64,000 nucleotides of DNA, from assembly GCA_903929765.1 (NCBI GenBank), contig CAIYVX010000023.1, positions 62,001-126,000 on the forward strand, written 5' to 3'. The stretch comes from an uncultured Planctomycetia bacterium. GTDB lineage: Bacteria; Planctomycetota; Phycisphaerae; FEN-1346; JAACEH01. The position numbers were made by a program, and so were the translations under genes. Positions 26,402 through 33,850 of the stretch are shown piece after piece. The notes beneath the pieces were generated by a model. That model searched no databases and had not been told where the DNA came from. It saw only the letters and a list, made by a program, of their open reading frames with translations. Position 1 is the first letter of the stretch. Every line of letters begins with the position of its first letter.

Positions 26402-26429
26402 GTAGGGACAGGGCTCTGCCCTGTCCGGC
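26402..26429. repeat. Family-D hairpin (GGACAGGGC-TCT-GCCCTGTCC)
   Basis: GTAGGGACAGGGCTCTGCCC followed by TGTCC, a perfect stem. Confidence 0.82.
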
Positions 26430-26453
26430 TGTTGTTGCTGTTGTTGTTGCTTC

Positions 26454-26501
26454 ACCCCTCTCCCTCGGTAGAGGGTGGCCCGCCAGGGCCGGGTGAGGGG
26501 T
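26454..26501. repeat. Family-A hairpin repeat
   Basis: CACCCCTCTCCCTCGGTAGA, GGG, GGCCCGCCAGGGCC inner stem and GGGTGAGGGG. Confidence 0.9.
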
Positions 26502-26572
26502 TTCGTTCTTAACCACCCGAGTTCTGGCGGGTGTTGTTGATTCTTTTTCTTTTCCTTTTTCTTTTTCTTTTG

Positions 26573-26600
26573 AAGCCCCCAGCATTGCTGGGGGACGCTG
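26573..26600. repeat. Family-C hairpin repeat
   Basis: AAGCCCCCAGCATTGCTGGG then GGACGCTG; flanked by TTCTTTTC-type tracts. Confidence 0.88.
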
Positions 26601-26730
26601 TTTCTGTTTTTGTTGTTTCTGTTTCTGCTTCTCTTTCTTTTTTTCCGCGGCCTTCCCGCGCATCCCCCGCGCCGCCGCCTTCTTTTCGCTTCGCTTCTTC
26701 TCTTTTTTCGCCATGGCAGATCCTCTGCTG

Positions 26731-26846
26731 TCAGCCCCGAAGGGGCGAAAGTTTTTAGCCGGGGGCGTCAGCCCCCGGTGCGAATCTCGAAAGAAAAAAA
26801 CTTCTTTTTCTTCTTCTCAGCCCCGAAGGGGCGAAAGTGCCGCCCC
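26731..26846. repeat. Pair of CCCCGAAGGGG hairpins around a GGGGGC/GCCCCC hairpin
   Basis: TCAGCCCCGAAGGGGCGAAA occurs at 26731 and again at 26818. Between them GCCGGGGGCGTCAGCCCCCG forms a further stem. They sit between the glycosidase stop and the aspA frame. Confidence 0.8.
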
Positions 26847-26869
26847 GTCGCTGATTACTCTTTTGCCGC

Positions 26870-28669
26870 CTAACCCGGATACCGCACATAAACCGGGCAG
26901 GGGCCCACTTCAACTTTCACCTTCCCGCCCTCCACCTTCACCGTCCGCTCATGTCCGAACATGTCCGTCACCACCGCATCGGCTGCCCAGCCAAACATCG
27001 GCAACTCCACCGTCTTCGGCCCCGCTACGTTCCACGCCATAATCACTGGCATTACCTTGCCGCCCACGGGACGCCTGATATCCGCCTGAAGCGAGAAAGC
27101 ATAATACCCATCCGTACCTTCGCTGATCACTTTCTCAATCCGCGGTCGCGGCAACATCTTTATCATCGTCTGCGCCGCATATGCCGACGGCCGCCACGAG
27201 CCATCCCGCAGGAAAAATCCCCCGTTGAAACCATCCGTGTCCGTGCAGAACATGATATGCACCCGTCCCACCCCCAGCCGCAGTGCCAGCGCGTACAGCC
27301 GCACCACATACGCCGCCTGCAACAGCGGGGTCGTCGGACGCCCCGCCGTCTCGAACCGTCCGCCATCCTCTTTCCCTATTGCCCAGCCCACCTCCGTGTA
27401 CCAGATCGGCTTCCCCTCCGCGCCGTTCTCTTTCATCATTTTCCGGATTGCCGCCCAACTCCGGGCCACCGAATAGCTCCCCCACGACTCCACCTTGTCG
27501 CTCTCCGGCGGAACCTCGTGGACGTAGGGATGCGTCGACAAAATGTCGAAACTCTTTCCCGCCGCCTCATTCTTCGCAAACACGTGCTCGAAGAACCGCA
27601 GGTCGCCCTGGCTCGACCCGCCCGCCCCGAACCCCACCACCCGCACGAGCGGCCACTTCTTTTTCACCAACTCACACGCCGCCGGCAGCACCTTCGCATA
27701 GAGCGCCTCCCGTTCCGCCTCCACCTCGCCGGGATGTTTCTCCTTGTGCGGCGGAATCAGGTACTGAAAATTCGGCTCGTTCCAGATCTCCACCGCCATG
27801 ATCGGCCGCTTCGCCAGAGCCGGATTCTCCTCAAAAAACTTCCCTCCCGGCCCGTATCGCGTCAGAAACGCGTCGATGCTCTTCATATAATCCGCAATGA
27901 ATGCCTCATCCGAATCGTAATCCAGACGGTTTTTCTTCTCGCCCGATATCGCCGGATCCAGTTGCAGGCACTTCATCACTTCCATCTCATCCGCCACAAA
28001 GATCTTCATCGCCTCGTCATCCAGCGGCCCCCCGATGCGCAGCGACTTCCACCCCACCTTCAGAATGCTCGCCCGATTATTTTTGTATTCATCCGTCCAT
28101 GTGTACAATCCATACGGTGCGCCGCCACCGGCCTGCACCGTCTCCAGCGCCGGCCACGGCTGCGCCGACAACTTCCACGATCCCGGTATCTTCTCCGGCT
28201 GAACCACGGCCGCGCTCACGTCCACTTTCGCTGCCGCAGTTGCGTTCGCCGCCGCGGGCGTCAGCCCTTTCGGCACCGGCAGTTGCGTAAACGACGCCGC
28301 TTTGCTCTGCGGCAGAATCCTGATCCAATCCCCGTCTTTCGCCTTGATCATCACCAGGTGCTTCGTGCGCAGCACATCTTCCAGCAGGCCATACAGTTCC
28401 GAAATCTTCACCACGTTCGGCAGGATCGTGATGACTCCGCCGGCTTTCAAGTCCGCCGGATCATAGATGAATTTCAGTTGCAGTTTATTTCCGACGAAGG
28501 TCACAAACGATTGCACCGATTGATCCTGCGGCAGAGGTGTAAGATCAACTGTTGCCTCCGCCGCAACCGCCGACTGCCCGGCCATCGCCGAAACCGCCAT
28601 TTCCGCCCCAGGCGCCGACCCCGCCCATCCCGCCAGCACCAACACCATCACGGCCATTCGTATCATCAT
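26870..28669 (-). CDS. Secreted glycoside hydrolase with N-terminal secretin-type N0 domain
   Basis: A 599-residue protein. Residues 1-22 are a signal peptide. Residues about 50-140 are a copy of the GspD N0 domain: LQLKFIYD, SELY, LRTK, GDWIRI and KAxSFT are shared with GspD in the same order, roughly half of positions identical by eye. Residues about 185-560 form a TIM-barrel glycosidase of clan A: VEIWNEPNF (acid/base Glu298) and PIWYTEVGWA (nucleophile Glu426), most like GH39/GH5-type enzymes. A C-terminal beta domain follows. ATG 28669 has GGAGG 4 bases upstream. Substrate unknown. It is 2 kb upstream of the T2SS cluster on the same strand. Confidence 0.85.
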   Translation of the reverse strand: MMIRMAVMVLVLAGWAGSAPGAEMAVSAMAGQSAVAAEATVDLTPLPQDQSVQSFVTFVGNKLQLKFIYDPADLKAGGVITILPNVVKISELYGLLEDVLRTKHLVMIKAKDGDWIRILPQSKAASFTQLPVPKGLTPAAANATAAAKVDVSAAVVQPEKIPGSWKLSAQPWPALETVQAGGGAPYGLYTWTDEYKNNRASILKVGWKSLRIGGPLDDEAMKIFVADEMEVMKCLQLDPAISGEKKNRLDYDSDEAFIADYMKSIDAFLTRYGPGGKFFEENPALAKRPIMAVEIWNEPNFQYLIPPHKEKHPGEVEAEREALYAKVLPAACELVKKKWPLVRVVGFGAGGSSQGDLRFFEHVFAKNEAAGKSFDILSTHPYVHEVPPESDKVESWGSYSVARSWAAIRKMMKENGAEGKPIWYTEVGWAIGKEDGGRFETAGRPTTPLLQAAYVVRLYALALRLGVGRVHIMFCTDTDGFNGGFFLRDGSWRPSAYAAQTMIKMLPRPRIEKVISEGTDGYYAFSLQADIRRPVGGKVMPVIMAWNVAGPKTVELPMFGWAADAVVTDMFGHERTVKVEGGKVKVEVGPCPVYVRYPG

Positions 28670-28811
28670 CCCGCCTCCTTCGGCTCCAGCCCGCCACACT
28701 CCTTTATACGTTCCCTACTCGCCCCACGCAAGACGCCACACATGACATTTTGCCTTTACCCCCGCCTCCCGTTTTGTACAATGCTCCCGCGCCCTTGCCG
28801 TTGTTGTTTCC

Positions 28812-28861
28812 GGGTGCCACACTTTGAAGCCCCGGCTTCGCCGGGGCCAAAGTGTGTTCTT
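28812..28861. repeat. Family-B hairpin repeat
   Basis: GGGTGCCACACTTTGAAGCC ... GGCCAAAGTGTGTTCTTCTT, almost identical to 1039 and 5160. Confidence 0.92.
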
Positions 28862-28888
28862 CTTCTTTTTCTTTTGTCGTTGTCGTTC

Positions 28889-28920
28889 TTTTTTAATTTT
28901 TCATTTTTCATTTTTAATTG
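28889..28920. repeat. Family-E AT-rich repeat
   Basis: TTTTTTAATTTTTCATTTTT, CATTTTTAATTG. Confidence 0.85.
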
Positions 28921-28937
28921 CTGTTCCCGAGCCGCCC

Positions 28938-29453
28938 ATGACCCAACTCCCCCAACCCGCCGCCCCGCTCCGCGTTCCGCCCGCCGTCATCCTCGGCCTC
29001 ATTGCCGCCATTGTCCTCGACACGGCCGTCCAGATGCTCTGGAAGCACATCGTCCTGGCCATTCCCTCTTCCGCCGGCCTGGCTCAGACCCTCCTCGCCG
29101 CCGCAAGCCAGCCCGCCGCCTGGATCCTCCTCGCCCTCTTCCTCGCCCAGTTTTTCTGCTGGATGATCGTCCTGGCCAAAGCCGACCTCAGTTTCATCCA
29201 GCCCATCACCGCGCTCAGTTTCGTCACCGTCGCCGTCTGTTCCGTCTTCTTTTTCCACGAACGCCTCGGCCCGCTCCGCGCCGTCGGCATCGTCCTCATC
29301 CTCGCCGGCGTCCGTTTCATCAGCCGGACCGACCACCGCACCGCTCCGCTCGGCGGACATAAGAAAGACTCCAATGGTGAATGTGCCACGGTCGGCTTGT
29401 CCGACCGTGCGAATGGCCAAGTGCACAAAGATAATAAGGAGGCCGCCCCATGA
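28938..29453 (+). CDS. Four-helix DMT/ArnE-like membrane protein, first of a pair
   Basis: A 171-residue protein with four predicted membrane helices (about 16-38, 60-80, 84-106, 112-130), the EmrE/EamA half-size layout. ILLALFLAQFFCWMIVLAKA and LGPLRAVGIVLILAGV are typical of ArnE/ArnF and related small DMT proteins. The last 35 residues are hydrophilic, and about ten of them (149-158) come from a family-D hairpin, so the tail is probably not part of the fold. Overlaps the next gene by 4 bases (ATGA). Together the two may act as a heterodimeric lipid or amine flippase; this is inferred from the family only. Confidence 0.78.
   Translation: MTQLPQPAAPLRVPPAVILGLIAAIVLDTAVQMLWKHIVLAIPSSAGLAQTLLAAASQPAAWILLALFLAQFFCWMIVLAKADLSFIQPITALSFVTVAVCSVFFFHERLGPLRAVGIVLILAGVRFISRTDHRTAPLGGHKKDSNGECATVGLSDRANGQVHKDNKEAAP
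29382..29411. repeat. Family-D hairpin inside the 3' end of the first DMT gene
   Basis: TGTGCCACGGTCGGCTTGTC then CGACCGTGCG; perfect stem, in frame with the C-terminal tail. Confidence 0.88.
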
Positions 29454-29821
29454 CCTCCGACCGACTCCTCGGCATCGCCTTCGTTCTCGCCGCCGCCCTT
29501 GGCGAAGCCGTCGGCCACGTTATCTTCAAAAATGCCGCCGACCGCGGCCACCGCCCAGAAGGCATCCTCGCCTCGCTCCGCGCCGCCCTGGCCGAACACG
29601 GTCACATCGCCGGCGGACTCGCCGCTTTCGTCCTCGACATCCTCTTCTGGACCCTCGCCCTCAAGTTCCTCGACGTCAGCCTCGCCTTTCCCCTCAGCAG
29701 CCTTTCGCTCATCATGGTCGTCTTTCTCTCGCGCCTCTGGCTCAAAGAAAAAATCTCCCCGCGCCGCTGGATCGGCGTCGCCCTCATTCTCATCGGCACC
29801 GTGTTTGTAGGGTTAAGCTGA
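29450..29821 (+). CDS. Four-helix DMT/ArnF-like membrane protein, second of a pair
   Basis: A 123-residue protein with four membrane helices and the end pattern SLSLIMVVFLSRLWLKEKIS then RRWIGVALILIGTVFVGLS, characteristic of half-size DMT transporters. AAGGAGG lies 7 bases upstream, inside the tail of the preceding gene. The two genes encode different proteins of the same fold, as in ArnE/ArnF pairs. Confidence 0.8.
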   Translation: MTSDRLLGIAFVLAAALGEAVGHVIFKNAADRGHRPEGILASLRAALAEHGHIAGGLAAFVLDILFWTLALKFLDVSLAFPLSSLSLIMVVFLSRLWLKEKISPRRWIGVALILIGTVFVGLS

Positions 29822-29843
29822 TTGTTGTTGCTTCTGTTTCTTC

Positions 29844-29891
29844 ACCCCTCTTCCTTGAGGGAGAGGGTGGCCCGAAGGGCCGGGTGAGGGT
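29844..29891. repeat. Family-A hairpin repeat
   Basis: CACCCCTCTTCCTTGAGGGA, GAGGG, GGCCCGAAGGGCC inner stem, GGGTGAGGGTG. It marks the left edge of the McrB remnant. Confidence 0.9.
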
Positions 29892-29911
29892 GCATCGGTT
29901 TCGCTCTAAAG

Positions 29912-30210
29912 CGTTTTTCTCAACTGGAATTAATCCACGAGAACTATGAGGCAGAACCCGAACCACCACCACTACCTCAGGAAGCGTACGGAATTGACGA
30001 TGCCATGGCAGGCCTTTTCATGCCACGAAGGCAGTTCGAGGTATCCTTGACGCTTTGCGGGTGAGGAAGAACGTTGTCCTTCAAGGTCCTCCGGGAGTAG
30101 GCAAGACCTTCGTAGCCAAACGGGTCGCCTGGACCTTGCTCGGTTTTAAGGACGAGTCGCGCGTGCAGATGGTTCAGTTTCACCAGTCCTATGCCTATGA
30201 AGACTTCATC
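29912..30210 (+). pseudogene. Remnant of a McrB-type AAA+ restriction ATPase
   Basis: Two frames together encode the start of an McrB-like ATPase domain: YGIDDAMAGLFMPRRQFE in one frame up to 30040, then ILDALRVRKNVVLQGPPGVG (Walker A GPPGVGKT) and FHQSYAYEDFI in another frame to 30210. A net shift at 30041-30042 breaks the frame. The fragment has no start and stops abruptly where the 3' end of the next, opposite gene begins; Walker B and everything downstream are missing. McrB drives methyl-specific restriction, so this is a trace of a lost defence system. Confidence 0.75.
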
Positions 30211-31286
30211 TTGATCTTCTCCGGGGCTGGCGCCTTGAACTCGCCGTCGCCCACGCGGATCTCGACCGGCGGCGTGGCGATCTGGCCGCCCCAGAACGCG
30301 CGAGCTCGGTCGACCCTGTCCCCTTGGTATCCATCCGCCTCGTAGTAGCCGGTTACGGTGTAGATGCCTTTCTGAGATGTGTCGAGTCCGAGATCCTTCA
30401 GTGACTTGACGATCACGTCGTTCGCAATGCCGGCGAGCGTCCAGGACTTCCCGGGTTGGATCGTGATCGGCGTGGGCACGTTCTTGTCCCACCCAGGTTG
30501 CTCCGGACGCCGCAGGATGCGGCTCTGCCCGTCCGGCGTGACGACAAGGTAGAAGTCAGCGCGGTAGCCATTCGAGTATTTGTTGTCCCAGACGAGAATT
30601 GAGTTGCTGCCGCCCGCGGGCTTCACGTTGCGCAGGCTCATGGTCAGCGAGATGTCGTCGCCGGGCTTGATCGTGGTCTGCTTCACCTCCAGACTCGCCT
30701 GCAGGCCGTCGGCCACATCACCCCAGGTGGAGTCGGCGGTCCAGATCTCATCCTTGCCGGGGCCGGGGACTTCGAGACGTTCGGCGCGGGGGATCCAGGC
30801 GCACGTCGCCTTCCAGCCGGGTCCGTTTTCATCAGCCGGCGTCTTTTTTGTTTCCAGCAAGAGTCGCAAGCCGCCTGCCACCTTTTGAGCGCCGGAGATC
30901 GACAAGTTGTCAGCCTGCATGATGTCGCGCCAGCAGACCACCTTTTGGCCTTTGTCAAAGGTGGGACCAACTCTGACCTGAAAGTCCATCCGCTTGGCCT
31001 TAGTCTGTCCCAGCCGGTCCAGGAACACCTTCTCCTCGGCCGCGTTGCGAATCACGGCAAAGCCATTGTAACCGAGCATCTGCAGCGCCTTCTCGCGCCC
31101 CGTAGCGTCGGTCTTGACGAACCAAAGAAGGTCATTGACTTGCACCCTTGTATTACTCTCCGGCGCGGGCTGGGGCGTCTCCGACTTCGACTGCGGTGTT
31201 GGCGGAGGTGCTGCCTGACCCAGCGCCGCACTGCCCGCTAGCATCGTTACCGCCAGAACCACGAACACGCTTCGTAGAGTCTTCAT
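30195..31286 (-). CDS. Secreted protein of unknown function
   Basis: A 363-residue protein with a signal peptide (about 1-25, ending ALGQA), a Pro/Ser/Thr-rich linker and a mature body. The region around 200-260 (LEVKQTTIKPGDDISLTMSL then RNVKPAGGSNSILVWDN) has the look of an immunoglobulin-like or BsuPI-like beta sandwich. AAGGAG stands 8 bases before the ATG. The last codons (about 30195-30210) overlap the McrB remnant, so the natural C-terminus may have been altered. Function not recognised. Confidence 0.72.
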   Translation of the reverse strand: MKTLRSVFVVLAVTMLAGSAALGQAAPPPTPQSKSETPQPAPESNTRVQVNDLLWFVKTDATGREKALQMLGYNGFAVIRNAAEEKVFLDRLGQTKAKRMDFQVRVGPTFDKGQKVVCWRDIMQADNLSISGAQKVAGGLRLLLETKKTPADENGPGWKATCAWIPRAERLEVPGPGKDEIWTADSTWGDVADGLQASLEVKQTTIKPGDDISLTMSLRNVKPAGGSNSILVWDNKYSNGYRADFYLVVTPDGQSRILRRPEQPGWDKNVPTPITIQPGKSWTLAGIANDVIVKSLKDLGLDTSQKGIYTVTGYYEADGYQGDRVDRARAFWGGQIATPPVEIRVGDGEFKAPAPEKIKMKSS

Positions 31287-31627
31287 CTTCGCTTCTCCTT
31301 GTGTTCAGCCCGGGAGGGGCTGTTGAATTCTTAGACGCGCCGCCAGGACAACGGTTTCAAAAATCCCGAGCCAAGCCGAACCCGTGTCCCTCAGCCGACT
31401 TTTTCCATTTGGCGTTGCCCGGCACCACGACCGGGCTCTTCAGATAACAATTATGACGTTCGGCACCGAAAAAGCAATCCCGTTTCGCCCGATGCCCCCA
31501 CGATTTGCCCCCAAAGCGGCCCCGGAAGCTGTGTTTGCAGGCGTCCGCGGTCGCGTTCGAGCCCCATGGGCGCAGCGTGACACCGCAGAACCGTCCAGAG
31601 GCCGCAGGTTGACCGGCCCTCGCTGTG
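31287..31627. other. Non-coding interval next to the transposase remnant
   Basis: Contains a short CAGCCCGGGAGGGGCTG hairpin at about 31306. The segment from about 31440 to 31627 directly adjoins the transposase 3' end and is probably the non-coding end of the insertion sequence. I could not find matching terminal inverted repeats. Confidence 0.4.
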
Positions 31628-31993
31628 TCACCACAGCGCTACAGCCGCAGGCCGGGCGGCGAAGCGGCGTATCCGCTCAAGGATCGTCCTGTACAGGTCA
31701 CGCGGGATCGCCACTTCGGCCAGTTGGAAGGTCACATATCGGGCATGATGCACCACCTTGGCCCCGATCTTGATCAGCTTTTCCCGTAGCGTCGTCAGCG
31801 TCCAGTGCCTCACGCTGGCCGGCAGCGCCAAACGTCGCACGAAGTTACCCAGGTTGTAGGCCAGCTGCGCTGCGTCATCGAGGTCGCGGTAGGGAAAGAG
31901 GCCGGCGTCGGAACTGACCCTGGCTCCGTGAAACTCCAGCGTGATGGCCCGGTCGAAACCGACCCGCAACGCCTTCTGACCTGCTTCACCCAT
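31628..31993 (-). pseudogene. Internally deleted IS1380-family transposase
   Basis: A 121-codon frame joins the extreme N-terminus of an IS1380-type transposase (GFDRAITLEFHGARVSSDAG then LFPYRDLDDA) directly to its C-terminal end (AQLAYNLGNFVRRLALP, TLREKLIKIGAKVVHHARYV). Full-length family members have about 430-470 residues, so some 330 codons, including the catalytic core, are gone while the frame is kept. The product cannot transpose by itself but could be mobilised in trans if the ends survive. Confidence 0.8.
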
Positions 31994-32127
31994 GGGGTAC
32001 TCCGCTTATGGACGGGTTGAACATCGGTATCGAGCCTATTCTACCGAGCAACCACGCAGGGCGCTATCAAAGAATCGCAAGGGTCATCTGGGAAATGCGG
32101 GCTCTAATCACCTCGTGCTGTCGTTTC

Positions 32128-32162
32128 TTTTACATTTTTAATTTTGCATTTTTAACTTTTAA
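32128..32162. repeat. Family-E AT-rich repeat
   Basis: TTTACATTTTTAATTTTGCA, TTTTTAACTTTTAATT. It provides the TAA stop codon of the gene at 32159. Confidence 0.88.
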
Positions 32163-32620
32163 TTCCCCTCCACCGCCACCTTCACCACCAGCTTCTTTAT
32201 CCCCAACCCCGTCGCTCCCGCCAGCGGCGCATGAGCATCCTCCGGAAAGAATATCGCAAACGAGCCTCGCGGCACGGCGACCCAAGTCTCCGCCGCATCC
32301 GCAAACACTCCGATGTCCTTCTTTTCATCATACGCCGCCGTCGGCTGTTTACACTCCGCCGCAGGCTTCCACCCGATCTCTTCCTCGCCCTCAAACGTAT
32401 ATTGAATATCGATGTACTTCCGATGTGCCTCCAGCTTCGTCCCCGCCCGGCCCCGGCCCACCTTATGATCCACGCTGACGTGCAACCGCCGACCGTCCAA
32501 CTCGATCTTTCCCGGCGGCAACTCGGCCGCCTTGGCCTCGCGCAAAAACTTGAAGGCCGCCGCAAAGCCCGGATACATCCCCGCATACCGCGCCGCATTC
32601 TCCAGCCGATCCAGAATCAT
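32159..32620 (-). CDS. YhcH/YjgK/YiaL family protein
   Basis: A 153-residue cupin-fold protein of the YhcH/YjgK/YiaL family, often linked to sugar or sialic acid catabolism. The family start MILDRLENAARY is clear, with HRKYIDIQYTFEGEEEIGW (near 80-100) and PEDAHAPL near the end, which hold the metal-binding His/Glu residues. ATG 32620 has AAGGAG 6 bases upstream; a longer GTG form would overlap the upstream gene. The TAA stop lies in the family-E repeat. Likely co-transcribed with the URO-D-family gene. Confidence 0.9.
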   Translation of the reverse strand: MILDRLENAARYAGMYPGFAAAFKFLREAKAAELPPGKIELDGRRLHVSVDHKVGRGRAGTKLEAHRKYIDIQYTFEGEEEIGWKPAAECKQPTAAYDEKKDIGVFADAAETWVAVPRGSFAIFFPEDAHAPLAGATGLGIKKLVVKVAVEGN

Positions 32621-32643
32621 CTGCCACTCCTTGTTTTCAGACG

Positions 32644-33702
32644 CTAATTCTTCCACGGCCGGTACTGATCCGCCGTTTCGTACATCGTCACAATATTCTC
32701 CACCGGCGCATCCACCTGGATATAGGTGTGCCCGGGTCCCAGCACATAGCCCCCGTCGCGCCCCAGAATATCAATCAGCCGCCGCACCTCGTCCGCCACC
32801 CGCTCCGGCTCGCTGCTCCGCAGAATTTCCTGTAAATCCACCCCGCCGTAAAAACACAGGTCGCGACCGAAATCCCGCTTCAACCCCTCCGGTTCCATCC
32901 CCGCCGCCCGCACCTGGATCGGTTCCAGCATGTCCACCCCCGCCGCGATGATCTGCGGCAACAGCGGCCGCACCGCCCCGCAGCAGTGCAACAGAAACTT
33001 CTTGTCATGCCGGTGCGCCGTCTCCACCATCCGCCGCAGGTACGGCGCCACAAACTCTTTGAAGCACTCCGGGCTGAACATCGGACCGAGCTGCGAACAA
33101 TAATCGTCCGCCATGTACACAATGTCGAGGCCCGCGCCGCCCTCCTTCAGCATCTTCTCCAGATAGGCCTGCGAGCAATCCGCGATCGTCTCGAACAGGC
33201 AGGCCGCATAATCTTTCCGCAGCGCCAGGTCCAGCAGCAGGTTTTCCATCCCCCGAATATACGTCGCCAGAAAATACGCCCCCCAGGTGAAATGCCCGAT
33301 GATCGCCCGCTCCTGGTGCGCCGCTATTTCCGCCGGCATTCCCGCAAAACTCAGCTCCTCCGGCCCCGGCCACGCATGCTGCCGAATGTCCGACAACTCA
33401 TCTTTCCCCGCCAGCGGACTGTAACACAACTCTCCATACGACCCACCGACGTACTCCACCGTCCGCGTCCGGAACCCCCACATCGATTCCCCCTCCGCCC
33501 GCGGCCGTTCCGGTTTTGTTCCCGGCCCCGGCCCCACCAGCCACGTGTCCACGTGCAGCCGGTCGAACAGCGCCTCTTTCGTCTCCACGCCAAAGCGCTG
33601 CTTCAGCGCCGCGTAGACTTCTTTCTCCGCATCAAATGTGATCGCCGTCCGATCTCCCGGCCGATGCTCCAGCGCCGCCCGTACGCGTTCCTTGCCCGTC
33701 AC
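32644..33702 (-). CDS. Uroporphyrinogen decarboxylase-family protein (URO-D/methyltransferase superfamily)
   Basis: A 352-residue TIM-barrel protein: N-terminal VTGKERVRAALEHRPGDR matches URO-D/MtaA family starts, and FLLHCCGAVRPLLPQIIAAG then VDMLEPIQ is the conserved C-terminal barrel motif. Residues for porphyrin binding of HemE are not evident, and the neighbours are not haem genes, so a cobamide-dependent methyltransferase-like or catabolic role is more likely than HemE. GTG start at 33702 with AGAGGA 7 bases upstream. Confidence 0.8.
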   Translation of the reverse strand: MTGKERVRAALEHRPGDRTAITFDAEKEVYAALKQRFGVETKEALFDRLHVDTWLVGPGPGTKPERPRAEGESMWGFRTRTVEYVGGSYGELCYSPLAGKDELSDIRQHAWPGPEELSFAGMPAEIAAHQERAIIGHFTWGAYFLATYIRGMENLLLDLALRKDYAACLFETIADCSQAYLEKMLKEGGAGLDIVYMADDYCSQLGPMFSPECFKEFVAPYLRRMVETAHRHDKKFLLHCCGAVRPLLPQIIAAGVDMLEPIQVRAAGMEPEGLKRDFGRDLCFYGGVDLQEILRSSEPERVADEVRRLIDILGRDGGYVLGPGHTYIQVDAPVENIVTMYETADQYRPWKN

Positions 33703-33785
33703 TTTCCGTTCCTCTCTCTGATAGTTCCTTGCCCCCGCGCCGCCGATTATATCGCCCGCCGCGCCGCCGCACAACTTTTTTGCCC

Positions 33786-33831
33786 TTGACCAAAACTTAG
33801 CTTCCCTGTACAATGTTAGCGTTGCCTAACA
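33786..33831 (+). promoter_or_regulatory. feoB promoter with DtxR-type metal-regulator operator
   Basis: TTGACC (33786-33791), 17-bp spacer, TACAAT (33809-33814). Overlapping the -10 and start site is the inverted repeat TGTTAG..CTAACA (33814-33831); read on the other strand it is TTAGGCAACGCTAA, two central bases from the TTAGGCAAGCCTAA type of DtxR/IdeR/MntR box. Predicts iron-dependent repression of feoB. Confidence 0.7.
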
Positions 33832-33850
33832 ATAACCTGGGTCGCCAACA

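Larger units (their letters stand above)
26355..26869. other. Repeat-packed interval upstream of aspA, possibly translated as an N-terminal extension
   Basis: Holds, in order, a family-D hairpin (26402-26429), a family-A hairpin (26454-26501), a family-C hairpin (26573-26600), long TTCTTTTCTTT tracts, then two CAGCCCCGAAGGGGCGAAAG hairpins (26731, 26818) with a GGGGGCGTCAGCCCCC stem between. On the minus strand 26355-26714 is open in the aspA frame. Confidence 0.7.
28670..28937. other. Divergent intergenic region with two repeats
   Basis: Between the glycosidase and the membrane pair. Contains a family-B hairpin (28812-28861) and an AT-rich family-E element (28889-28920) ending 17 bases before the next ATG. 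Confidence 0.6.

Noticed and set aside
31440-31634. A short minus-strand frame beside the transposase remnant
   Set aside because: No motif, Arg/Gly/Ala-rich, most likely the non-coding end of the insertion sequence.
32644-33813. A longer start for the URO-D-family gene (extra 37 codons)
   Set aside because: The extension covers the region upstream of a GTG that has AGAGGA at proper spacing and matches the family start; the extra residues match nothing.
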